In this document: one piece after another, positions 29,601 to 37,583 of the stretch
How the letters are laid out: each line of letters opens with the position of its first letter
How positions within the stretch are numbered: position 1 is the stretch's first letter
Assembly (NCBI GenBank): GCA_012960155.1
Contig: DUBU01000021.1
Coordinates: 1-64,000, forward strand
DNA: 64,000 nucleotides
Source of the DNA: Micavibrio sp.
Lineage (GTDB): Bacteria > Pseudomonadota > Alphaproteobacteria > Micavibrionales > Micavibrionaceae
Reading direction: 5' to 3'
The notes under the pieces: model-generated
What the model saw: the letters and a program-made list of their open reading frames with translations, nothing else
Databases searched by the model: none
Told to the model about the DNA's origin: nothing
Translations under genes and position numbers: made by a program

Positions 29601-31445
29601 AGTGCCGTGACTTTGCGTCATCATAAAATCATGAATCCACACAGACGCTTTCGTGTCAGCTGGCTTGATTTCAAAAGGCATTTCAGATTCAACGCGCAGT
29701 CCCATATTTTCAAGCGTAGGCAGAATGGCAGACAACCCGACCGGGGCGCCTTTCTTGTAAACTTTCAAGCGGATTTCATTACCGACGCATGTTTTGCATT
29801 TATACAAATCAAGTGCCAGCGTGCCTTGCAGTGCCTCTTCAACCTTATAAAGATCAAAGATCGCCTGACGCGGCTCATAGTGTTCACGATAGCCAACAGG
29901 GAATGCGTCACCATATTTCATGACCAGCATACCGATCGTATCCTGATCCTCATGACCATCTGCCAGCATCGCATCATGTAAACGCTCGCCCCACAAACGA
30001 CCTGCTTCCTGAAGCTTGGCTTCAATCGCGGCGACATCATATTTTTTCTTGTTCTTTTGGTCGACGTAAATGACGAACATGATCCGTGCCAACGGCGAGT
30101 CATCGAGATTCGTATAGAAGTCACCGATCGTACCCTCGAACGACTCTTCGAGTATTTCATGGATACGTAAACGAAGACGCGTGTCATAACGATCGCGCGG
30201 CACGTATACCAGACATGATACATAACGACCAAACGGATCAGGCCTTGTGTACAGGGCAATGCGCTGCTGTTCTTGCAGGCGCATAATGCTAACCCCTGTT
30301 TCCAGTATCTGCTCTTCTGTCATCTGGAACAGCTCGTCACGCGGATATTTTTCCAGCACATGGCGCAGTGATTTAAAATCATGGCTGCCTTCGGTAAAGC
30401 GTGAATTCTGCATCACCTTTTCCGTACGACGGCGCAGCAGCGGCACATCCTGAATACTGCGTGAATATGTTACAGACGTAAACAAGCCGATAAACAGACA
30501 TTCGCCGGTCACATTACCTTTTTCATCATATTGCTTCACGGCAACGGCATCCAATGGCACCGAACGGTGAACCGTAGAACGCTTATTCACCTTGGAAATA
30601 GAAAGCGGCGGCAAATTTTTGCGGTATTTTTGCAAGTCCGACGACAACCCACTTTGATCATCACTTAGATAAACAGGTGTTACCTGATCATGCAGCAAAC
30701 CAAGGCTGGAGTTTTTAACGATATCGCTTTTAACTTCGCCGTTCTTTTCAGAAAACTTATATTCACGGTAGCCCAGCAGCGTGAAGTTATCGCTATACAG
30801 ATAGTCCAGGAATGACAGATATTCTTTAACCTGATTGGTGCTGTACTTGCCTGTTGGCGCGTTTTTCAGCTTATCTTCACAGTCGCGCAGTTTCTGGCGC
30901 ATCGTCTGCCAGTCACGCGTAGCAACGCGCACATCACCGATAATTTTCCGCAAACGCTCTTCCAGCTCATCTGCCGCTTGAACAGCCAGCGTGCCTTGCA
31001 ATTCAATATGAATATGGGATTGTCTGTAAGATGTCGGCTTATGCTCTTTATCAATATGCGAGAACTTACCGTTCTTTCCGACACTGACGCTAATCAGCGG
31101 ATGTACCAGCAAATGGATCAGTTTGTAATTATGCGTAATCTCTGCTGCGATTGAATCAACAAGAAACGCCATATCATCATTGATGATTTCGATCACCGTG
31201 TTCGGGTGCGCCGCCCCGCCACTTGGTTTTTCAGGAATAAAAATCTCGATCTGCGTCTCGCCGGGTTTACGCTTTTTGGATAGCGCTAGGTGCTTTTCCG
31301 CAGCCAGTGCCAGCATCGACGGATCCATCATTTCCAGATCTTCGCGCGGCATGGATGTCGCAAAACATTCCAGAAATTCCTTTAATTCCGCAGTAGCTTT
31401 AGGGGGGAGAGCTTTCAGTGCAGTTTTGATAATTGATTGAGACAT
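26613..31445 (-). CDS. gdhB: NAD-specific glutamate dehydrogenase, large (180-kDa) type
   Basis: 1610 aa from the ATG at 31445 (the frame runs on to 31556, but that would overlap the divergent SRAP gene; GGGAAAAAG precedes the chosen ATG). Oxidative deamination of glutamate to 2-oxoglutarate with NAD. The N-terminal 700 residues are the regulatory ACT/PAS-like region of this family ([19 protein letters not shown]). The catalytic core has [20 protein letters not shown] and the lysine motif [10 protein letters not shown] near residue 840. The dinucleotide fold shows [13 protein letters not shown], and [13 protein letters not shown] and other family blocks are intact. It is monocistronic, ending at a strong terminator. 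Confidence 0.95.
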   Translation of the reverse strand: [1610 protein letters not shown]

Positions 31446-31525
31446 AGTAGTTACTTTTTCCCGTCGATACGTTAGGCTCGGATATATAACGTTAGTCCTA
31501 AATATTTCAACCAGCAAGTGACAAG

Positions 31526-32194
31526 ATGTGTGGAAGATACACTCTTTATGACGCACCGCATAAATTAAAAGACCTTTTTGGCACGGGAAACCTTCCTAAC
31601 TTTGGCGCACGGTACAATGCTGCACCGCTCCAAGAAATGCCTGTCATTGTCAAAAATAAAATGGGTATCGCGCGTTGGGGCTTCTTGCCGCCATGGGCGC
31701 ACGAAGATGACCACGGGTTATGCGCCAAAATGATCAATGCCCGTAGTGAAACTGTCGCAGATAAACCAAGCTTCATTGAAAGCTGGCAAAAAGGCCGCCG
31801 CTGCCTGATTCCCGCCAATGGCTATTACGAGTGGCAAAAGGACGAAACTTCAAAACAAAAGCAGCCTTATTATATAACCAGCAGCCGCCATGACTGCTTT
31901 GCCTTTGCAGGCTTATGGTCAAAACACAATGACCTTGTGACCTTTACGATACTAACCAAAGAAGCCGACGCCGCCATTGCACATTTACACCATCGTATGC
32001 CCATAATGCTGTCGCCCGATGAAAAAGAAGATTGGTTTACCGCAAACACAGAAGGCGCGGCCGCCATCATACAATCGGCACATGGTAAAGACTTGGTGTT
32101 TCACCCAGTATCTGATGATGTCGGGAAAGTTGCCAATGACAGTGAAGCGCCCATCGCGCCTGTCACGATCATGCAGCAGCAAACTATGTTTTAA
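31526..32194 (+). CDS. SRAP-domain abasic-site processing protein (YedK/HMCES family)
   Basis: 222 aa. The protein begins Met-Cys2 (MCGRYTLYD); after Met removal Cys2 crosslinks to abasic sites in single-stranded DNA. MINARSETVADKPSF (Asn near 71), ANGYYEWQ (Glu near 101) and HLHHRMP (His near 158) supply the rest of the active site. Role: shielding abasic sites at replication forks. Divergent from glutamate dehydrogenase. Its 3' end overlaps the convergent methyltransferase gene by 11 bp. No LexA-type box was identified. Confidence 0.92.
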   Translation: MCGRYTLYDAPHKLKDLFGTGNLPNFGARYNAAPLQEMPVIVKNKMGIARWGFLPPWAHEDDHGLCAKMINARSETVADKPSFIESWQKGRRCLIPANGYYEWQKDETSKQKQPYYITSSRHDCFAFAGLWSKHNDLVTFTILTKEADAAIAHLHHRMPIMLSPDEKEDWFTANTEGAAAIIQSAHGKDLVFHPVSDDVGKVANDSEAPIAPVTIMQQQTMF

Positions 32195-32792
32195 GATGAT
32201 AAATCTGTAGCCGCCAGAAGCGATCAGGACGTAAAATCTCTTCATCGGCTATTGTAAAATAATGCCCGAGCACACTGCGCAAAGCCTCTGAAGAGTAACC
32301 TTTACTAAATGACTCCTGCTTTCTCCGCCAATACAGCGCCGCAGCCTTCATGGCCAAACCATCCAAGGCAAAATCACACAGAAATATGTCGCTGCAGCCT
32401 TGAGCCTTACTGTAAGAAGACAGCTGCTGGATAAAGGCGCCGGGGTCATCAAGATGATGCAAGACATTCAAACAGATCACAGCATTCGGCAACGTACGTA
32501 TCAGGGAAAAATCATTGATATCGCCTTGCGTTAAAACGGCGGACGGCCCCTGACGGTAGGCTTGCTCCAACATTTCCCGGCTGGCATCTATGCCCTGCAA
32601 CATCGCCATCGGAAAACGCGCATGAATTAACGATAGCAGTTTACCCGTCCCGCAACCCAAATCCAGAACGGACGCAGGACGATCCAAACGTTGCATCACC
32701 CAGCCATGAACGAGATTTGAAAATTTACCCCAGCGTTTATCGTAGCTCTCCGCAAGCGCACGATAATCATCCTGAACGGCATTTATGATCAT
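32184..32792 (-). CDS. Class I SAM-dependent methyltransferase
   Basis: 202 aa. Motif I is VLDLGCGTGKLLSLI; motif II-like GIDASREMLEQA and ICLNVLHHLDDP follow, as in small-molecule methyltransferases of the UbiE/Tam type. The substrate cannot be read. It starts 6 bp after the ptsN-like stop on the same strand, so it is the last gene of the rpoN-hpf-ptsN unit, an unusual partner there. Confidence 0.82.
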   Translation of the reverse strand: MIINAVQDDYRALAESYDKRWGKFSNLVHGWVMQRLDRPASVLDLGCGTGKLLSLIHARFPMAMLQGIDASREMLEQAYRQGPSAVLTQGDINDFSLIRTLPNAVICLNVLHHLDDPGAFIQQLSSYSKAQGCSDIFLCDFALDGLAMKAAALYWRRKQESFSKGYSSEALRSVLGHYFTIADEEILRPDRFWRLQIYHLKT

Positions 32793-32798
32793 GAAGGA

Positions 32799-33272
32799 TT
32801 AAGCCGCCAAACGACGTTGCTCTGCAGTGCTCCAGATCGCTCTGACCGCATCTTCGGTTTCGGCACTACGCAAACAGTGACAGAAGTCACGATCACGCAG
32901 CATACGGCTAATCTGTGAAAGACGTCTTAAGTGCAGCGGCCCTGTTTCAGGTGAGGCCAAAAAGACCAGAAGATCAACAGGCTCATTATCAATCGCCTGA
33001 ATATCAATGCGGTTCGGCATACGGGCATACATCACAAACGGACGCTCCAGCTCAGGCAAACTCATCTGCACGATCGCAACGCCTTCGCCAATCCCTGAAG
33101 GCGACTGCGCTTCCTGCTCCAGCAATTGCTCCTCAACATCAGTTACGCACAAGCTCTCATGACGCTGCGCTGTATATTCTGCAAGCACCTTAAACACTTG
33201 TTTTGCGTTGGACGCACGCAAATCTGTAAGAACTGTATCGGGGTATAGAAGACCTGAATCGGAAAAAGACAT
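32799..33272 (-). CDS. ptsN: PtsN-like EIIA-Ntr protein lacking the phospho-histidine
   Basis: 157 aa, family length. LYPDTVLTDLRASNAKQVFKVL, GIGEGVAI and AIDNEPVDLLVFLASPE match EIIA-Ntr along its length. In the canonical GVAIPHGR-type active site the Pro-His pair is replaced by Val68-Gln69 (GVAIVQMSLPEL), so the phosphorylated His is absent. Other PtsN proteins take phosphate from NPr and, unphosphorylated, bind targets such as K+ transporters or KdpD; this one should be locked in the unphosphorylated state. It is downstream of hpf and rpoN, the usual place. Its ATG directly follows a terminator-like hairpin. Confidence 0.85.
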   Translation of the reverse strand: MSFSDSGLLYPDTVLTDLRASNAKQVFKVLAEYTAQRHESLCVTDVEEQLLEQEAQSPSGIGEGVAIVQMSLPELERPFVMYARMPNRIDIQAIDNEPVDLLVFLASPETGPLHLRRLSQISRMLRDRDFCHCLRSAETEDAVRAIWSTAEQRRLAA

Positions 33273-33310
33273 AAAAAAGACCCTTTGAAAATCTCTACAA
33301 AGGGTCTTAA
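33273..33310 (-). promoter_or_regulatory. Terminator-like hairpin abutting the ptsN start codon
   Basis: On the minus strand an 11-bp perfect stem (AAGACCCTTTG / CAAAGGGTCTT, loop about 10 nt) is followed by a T run that ends directly at the ptsN ATG (33272). The only Shine-Dalgarno-like sequence (AAAGGG, 8 nt before the ATG) lies in the 3' arm of the stem. The structure would both end hpf transcripts and hide the ptsN ribosome-binding site; it could act as an attenuator or a translational switch. The stem and the T run are seen directly; the regulatory role is inferred. Confidence 0.75.
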
Positions 33311-33387
33311 TCCGTTACGGCTCATAAATCTACTGAAAATATGTCCGATCTATAATTTTTTTAGGATAATTGGGAAAATCAAACCGC

Positions 33388-34011
33388 CTAAGCGGTTTGA
33401 GCCAACTCGCCTTCATCGGCTTCAGCAGGGTCAACCCAGCCAATATTTCCATCAGGACGGCGATATACCATGTTCAGCTTCTTATGCTTGGCATTGCGGA
33501 ACATCATCGCTTGCTGGCCTGACAAATCAAGGCGCATCACAGCATCAGATACGCTCATGATCTGGATATCTGTGGTGATTTCTGCAATCACAACTGGATC
33601 TTCGCCCTCTGGCACGCCGTTATTGTCATCAGCCTCTTCAGGCTCATTGGCAAGCGTGTAATCGCGGGCTTTCACAAATTCCGTTTCAGGTGTTTGTTCC
33701 AGACGATCATGATGATCACGCAGACGCTTTTTATAGCGGCGCATCTGCTTGGCGACCTTTTCTGCTGCGGCATCAAACGCGCCATGCGCATCGCCTGCCA
33801 GCGTATCGGCCATCACTGAAATGTCCTTACCTATACGGATCTGGATATGAGCTTTGATTTGGCCGTGCCCATGTCCTTCTTTTGAAAATGTCACAGTCGC
33901 GAACGTGGCATGATTGAAATATTTACTGTTAATATCCTCCAGCTTCTCGGTTACGTGAGTACGCAGGGCATCGCCCACATCCATTTGTTTTCCTTGGACT
34001 GTTATTTGCAT
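33388..34011 (-). CDS. hpf: Ribosome hibernation promoting factor, long form
   Basis: 207 aa. The N-terminal ~100 residues are the HPF/YfiA ribosome-binding fold (MQITVQGKQMDVGDALRTHV, HIQIRIGKD, DAAAEKVAKQMRRYKKRLRDHH). The C-terminal ~60 residues are the dimerisation domain of long HPF (SVSDAVMRLDLSGQQAMMF, LNMVYRRPDGNIGWVDP). Long HPF forms 100S ribosome dimers in stationary phase. It lies 84 bp after rpoN and is followed by the hairpin before ptsN. Confidence 0.95.
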   Translation of the reverse strand: MQITVQGKQMDVGDALRTHVTEKLEDINSKYFNHATFATVTFSKEGHGHGQIKAHIQIRIGKDISVMADTLAGDAHGAFDAAAEKVAKQMRRYKKRLRDHHDRLEQTPETEFVKARDYTLANEPEEADDNNGVPEGEDPVVIAEITTDIQIMSVSDAVMRLDLSGQQAMMFRNAKHKKLNMVYRRPDGNIGWVDPAEADEGELAQTA

Positions 34012-34095
34012 AGTTTAGTCACCTTTCTTCTTAAGTATCTAAAATTATACCTAGAGTGTTTTAACCAAAGTTAAAGATACGGAACTTCGAAAATT

Positions 34096-35571
34096 TTATT
34101 CCGATAATTCCGCCTTCTTCTGTTTGCGGCGCTGTACTGAAGAGCCGATATGCATCGCCTCACGATATTTCGCCACTGTGCGGCGGGCAATATCAACACC
34201 TTCCGCAGTCAGAATTTCTACAATTTTGTCATCCGATAGAATTTCACCGGGCTTCTCGGCATCAATCAGGTTCTTGATTTTCGCTTTTACAGCTTCTGCT
34301 GAATGCGCGCCGTCACCATCACCCAGAGCCGTCGAAAAGAAATACTTTAATTCCAGAATACCGCGCGGCGTACCGATATACTTATTATTGGTCACACGGC
34401 TAACCGTGCTTTCATGCATATCAATTTTCTCGGCAATATCTTTAAGTGTCATAGGGCGCAAAAATTCAACGCCATATAAAAAGAATGCTTCCTGCTCTTC
34501 GATAATCTCGCCGGCAACCTTTAATATAGTCTTGGCGCGCTGATCCATCGCACGTACAAGCCAGTTGGCAGAATTTAATTGTTCATCCAGATACTGGCGA
34601 TCTTTTTTGTCCTTCGCCGTTTTCGAGACCTCGATATAATAATCATTATTAATAAGGACCTTCGGCAATGTGTCGTGATTTAATTCAACGCGCCATCCGC
34701 CACCCAGATTTTTCGGCAAGCGCTTCATCAACACATCAGGCAATGCCGTTTGCACCACAAGATGGTCAAACAGAGTCGCAGGCTTAGGATTCAAGGTTCT
34801 GATCTCGTCTATCATGTCCGACAAATAGGTCTCGTTAACCCCACATTTGTCTGCCAGTTTTTTGTGATCATATGAGGCAATCATATCCAGATTATCAAGC
34901 AGTTCACGCATAGGGTCATCGAGCCGATTCTGCTCCTCTAACTGCAAAGCAAGGCATTCTTTCAGATCAGCAGCAAATACACCCGTGGGATCGAATTGCT
35001 TCAAAATAGGCAGAATATTTTCAATACGCTCCGTTTTGCACCCAAGTCGCTCAGCAAGCTCATCTATACCTTCGCGCAAATATCCACCCTCATCCAGCAG
35101 ATCAATGAGCCCTGCGCCGATCATACGATCCCTAGGGTCCGAGAAGGCAACATGCAGCTGTTCTTGCAAATGCTCCCGCAAAGTCACTTCACGGCTCATT
35201 TGGTTCTCGAATGAACTATCCGCATCATCAAAAGAATGGTTTCCCCCTGCACCGATATTGGCCATTGAGGACCCTGCATCAAAATCTTCTCGCGGTGATT
35301 TGTCATCGGATTCATTCCCCGTCCAGGCCTCGTCAAATTCCTGCGCCATATCATCGCGCGTGTCATTTTCATAGGCCTCGGTATCATCGCCTTCACGATC
35401 CTGATCGGACTCGTCTTTTTCAAGTAAGGGATTTTGCGCGAGCTCTTCTTCAATCATTTCGGAAAGCTCGACATTATTCAGCTGCAGAATCTTGATAGCC
35501 TGCTGCATTTGCGGCGTCATCGTAAGGGTCTGCGACTGTCTGAGATCAAGCTTTTGTGAAATATTGCTCAT
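34096..35571 (-). CDS. rpoN: RNA polymerase sigma-54 factor
   Basis: 491 aa. Region I is the Gln/Leu-rich activator-interacting segment (LDLRQSQTLTMTPQMQQAIK and following). Region II is a long acidic linker (residues about 52-120). Region III has the core-binding and -12-binding parts, with the RpoN box ARRTVAKYRE at about 461-470. It directs transcription from -24/-12 promoters with AAA+ activators. In most alphaproteobacteria it follows lptB directly; here an unknown plus-strand gene intervenes. Confidence 0.96.
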   Translation of the reverse strand: MSNISQKLDLRQSQTLTMTPQMQQAIKILQLNNVELSEMIEEELAQNPLLEKDESDQDREGDDTEAYENDTRDDMAQEFDEAWTGNESDDKSPREDFDAGSSMANIGAGGNHSFDDADSSFENQMSREVTLREHLQEQLHVAFSDPRDRMIGAGLIDLLDEGGYLREGIDELAERLGCKTERIENILPILKQFDPTGVFAADLKECLALQLEEQNRLDDPMRELLDNLDMIASYDHKKLADKCGVNETYLSDMIDEIRTLNPKPATLFDHLVVQTALPDVLMKRLPKNLGGGWRVELNHDTLPKVLINNDYYIEVSKTAKDKKDRQYLDEQLNSANWLVRAMDQRAKTILKVAGEIIEEQEAFFLYGVEFLRPMTLKDIAEKIDMHESTVSRVTNNKYIGTPRGILELKYFFSTALGDGDGAHSAEAVKAKIKNLIDAEKPGEILSDDKIVEILTAEGVDIARRTVAKYREAMHIGSSVQRRKQKKAELSE

Positions 35572-35647
35572 ACGCTTATTTTACCATGTTTTACAGCCTT
35601 TTACAGCAGGAAAGCGCATTAGCGGAATGCATCCGCATCTATAAAAT

Positions 35648-35674
35648 TTGCACGTACACCCAAAATGGTATAAT
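35648..35674 (+). promoter_or_regulatory. Promoter of the 331-aa unknown gene, with extended -10
   Basis: TTGCAC (35648-35653), a 15-nt spacer and a perfect TATAAT (35669-35674) preceded by TGG, i.e. an extended -10 (TGGTATAAT). It lies in the 179-bp gap between rpoN and the unknown gene. The start codon lies 103 nt from the -35 box, nearly the same as at the unknown gene at 1924. Confidence 0.6.
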
Positions 35675-35750
35675 ATTATGTGAAATTAATACTGCATTAG
35701 CTTTCTATATAAAACTATCGCTGTGTTAATTTAAGGTGTGAGGTGTGGTT

Positions 35751-36746
35751 ATGTCTTGGCTTAGCAGAGCGTGGGATAGCACAACCGAATTTGTTTCCGA
35801 TACATATGAAGGCGCATCAGCCGCCATAGACGTCATTATGACCGATCCCGGTCATGCAGCAGCAGTTTTTATTGATGGTGTAGAGCACGGTATCACAGAC
35901 GTAGCAGGCGTAGTCCTAGGCGCTGTTCCGGATCTAATTGACTACGGCTCCGAACGATTACTGGGCGTAAACCTGTATGACGGTTCCGCCATGACGGCCA
36001 TTTCCGATGGTATGATGTGGGCCGTTGACGGCGTAGAATCTTTAGCAGGCTTTGAAAAACCTGAAATCCGCGGCGATGGCGACGAATTCCTGTTCGGCGC
36101 AGGCCGCGTAACAGGTCAAGTTGTCGGTGCTGTGACCGTAGTGGGCGCAGGCGGTGCAATCATGTCTGCTGCACAAAGCACATTACAAGGTGCATGGTGG
36201 GTCGCTTCCACAGGCTATAAAGTCACTGCAGTAGCCAGCACAGCCGTGACCGGCGCCACAGTCGGTACAGGCGCACTGGTGGCTGCCGACGTAAACTACA
36301 ATGACGGCCGCCTGACAGGCGGAGCCATTCAAGGTGTATCCAACTGGGTTATCAGACAGATCACAGGCTATGAAAGCACAGGCGACCTTTACGAAGACTT
36401 CGTACCGGAAGAAATTAAAGACGCCATGGATGATTTCATGGCCTTCATGGGTGATAACCCTGATATTGCCAAATGGGCCAGCTTCGGCGCGTCTATGCTT
36501 GTCGGCGGCGGCTTGGTCAGCATGATCGCAGGCGACAGCTTCATTGGCAAATTCGTGGGCCTCGCGCTTGTTGGCGCAATTTCATGGGGTGTCTCCAATA
36601 TCTTCAAAGATGCCGCGACAGACGCGGCCAATGAAAACACAGCTCCCGAGGCAGACGGCGCAACCCCGCCCGCAGCAGAAGAGCAAGCCCGAGCCGTAAT
36701 GGCAAGCGCACCACGCGTTTCTGCCCCGACTTTAGGCATGGCATAA
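35751..36746 (+). CDS. Unknown glycine/alanine-rich membrane-active protein, 331 aa
   Basis: No family recognised. A GTG at 35745 is in frame, but the ATG at 35751 fits AGGTGTG better (331 aa). No classical signal peptide. Residues 1-110 are amphipathic and acidic. Residues about 115-185 are a long Gly/Ala/Val stretch with small-residue spacing (GQVVGAVTVVGAGGAIMSA, AVTGATVGTGALVAAD) able to enter membranes. A second hydrophobic hairpin is at about 245-285 (ASMLVGGGLVSMIAG, FVGLALVGAISWGV). The C-terminal 45 residues are an Ala/Pro/Glu tail. It is inserted on the opposite strand between lptB and rpoN, ending 8 bp from lptB. A secreted or pore-like role is possible but unproven. Confidence 0.68.
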   Translation: MSWLSRAWDSTTEFVSDTYEGASAAIDVIMTDPGHAAAVFIDGVEHGITDVAGVVLGAVPDLIDYGSERLLGVNLYDGSAMTAISDGMMWAVDGVESLAGFEKPEIRGDGDEFLFGAGRVTGQVVGAVTVVGAGGAIMSAAQSTLQGAWWVASTGYKVTAVASTAVTGATVGTGALVAADVNYNDGRLTGGAIQGVSNWVIRQITGYESTGDLYEDFVPEEIKDAMDDFMAFMGDNPDIAKWASFGASMLVGGGLVSMIAGDSFIGKFVGLALVGAISWGVSNIFKDAATDAANENTAPEADGATPPAAEEQARAVMASAPRVSAPTLGMA

Positions 36747-36754
36747 TCTTTAGA

Positions 36755-37513
36755 TTACAGAGAGAACCCTTCACCCAGATAGACGCGGCGCACATCTTCG
36801 TGCGCCACGATCTCTTGCGGCGTACCTTCATGCAACACAACACCATCATGAAGAATGTAGGCGCGATCAACAATATCCAGCGTATCACGCACATTGTGAT
36901 CGGTGATCAGAACACCGATATTACGGGTTTTCAAATGACCGATCAGCTCACGGATTTCACCCACGGCAATCGGATCAATCCCCGCCAAAGGCTCATCCAG
37001 CAAGATAAATTGCGGACGACTGGCCAGCGCGCGGGCAATCTCAACGCGTCGGCGTTCACCACCTGACAAGGACACAGACGGCGTACGGCGCAAATGCCCC
37101 ACGGCGAATTCTGCCAGCAGCTCTTCCAGAAACGCTTCCTGATCCTCACGGCTCATATCCTGTGCTTGCAGCACCGCATTGATATTATCTTCAACAGACA
37201 AGCCGCGGAAAATAGAAGCTTCCTGCGGCAAATAACCGACCCCTAGGCGCGCGCGACGATACATCGGCAGCTGCGTGATATCCTGACCATCCATCATGAT
37301 GTAACCGGAATCCGCGCTAATCAGACCTGTCATGATATAAAAACTGGTTGTCTTACCCGCACCATTCGGACCGAGCAGCGCCACAGCTTCCCCGCGCTGA
37401 ATAGACAGGGAAACATCACGTAAAACAGGGCGCTTCTTATAGCTTTTTGAAAGATGCTCTGCCACAAGACCCTTGGGCACAGCTTTTAAACGGGGATGTT
37501 TCATCACTTTCAT
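36755..37513 (-). CDS. lptB: LPS export ABC transporter ATPase LptB
   Basis: 252 aa. Walker A GPNGAGKTT (near 48), LSGGERRRVEIARALA signature, Walker B FILLDEPLAGIDPIAVG and H-loop VLITDHNVRDTLDI; the PLAGIDP and ITDHNVR strings are diagnostic of LptB. It powers LPS extraction with LptFG at the inner membrane. Start at 37513 or 37504 is equally possible. Downstream of lptA by 70 bp; convergent with the unknown 331-aa gene. Confidence 0.95.
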   Translation of the reverse strand: MKVMKHPRLKAVPKGLVAEHLSKSYKKRPVLRDVSLSIQRGEAVALLGPNGAGKTTSFYIMTGLISADSGYIMMDGQDITQLPMYRRARLGVGYLPQEASIFRGLSVEDNINAVLQAQDMSREDQEAFLEELLAEFAVGHLRRTPSVSLSGGERRRVEIARALASRPQFILLDEPLAGIDPIAVGEIRELIGHLKTRNIGVLITDHNVRDTLDIVDRAYILHDGVVLHEGTPQEIVAHEDVRRVYLGEGFSL

Positions 37514-37583
37514 AATGCCAGAACTCTCATCAATCTGCCAATGGTATAACCTGTGATCTTACGCAGGTCATCTAAAAATCCTT

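Noticed and set aside
31446-31556. N-terminal extension of the glutamate dehydrogenase.
   Set aside because: It would overlap the divergent SRAP start and has no family similarity; the ATG at 31445 has a ribosome-binding site and begins the conserved N-terminus.
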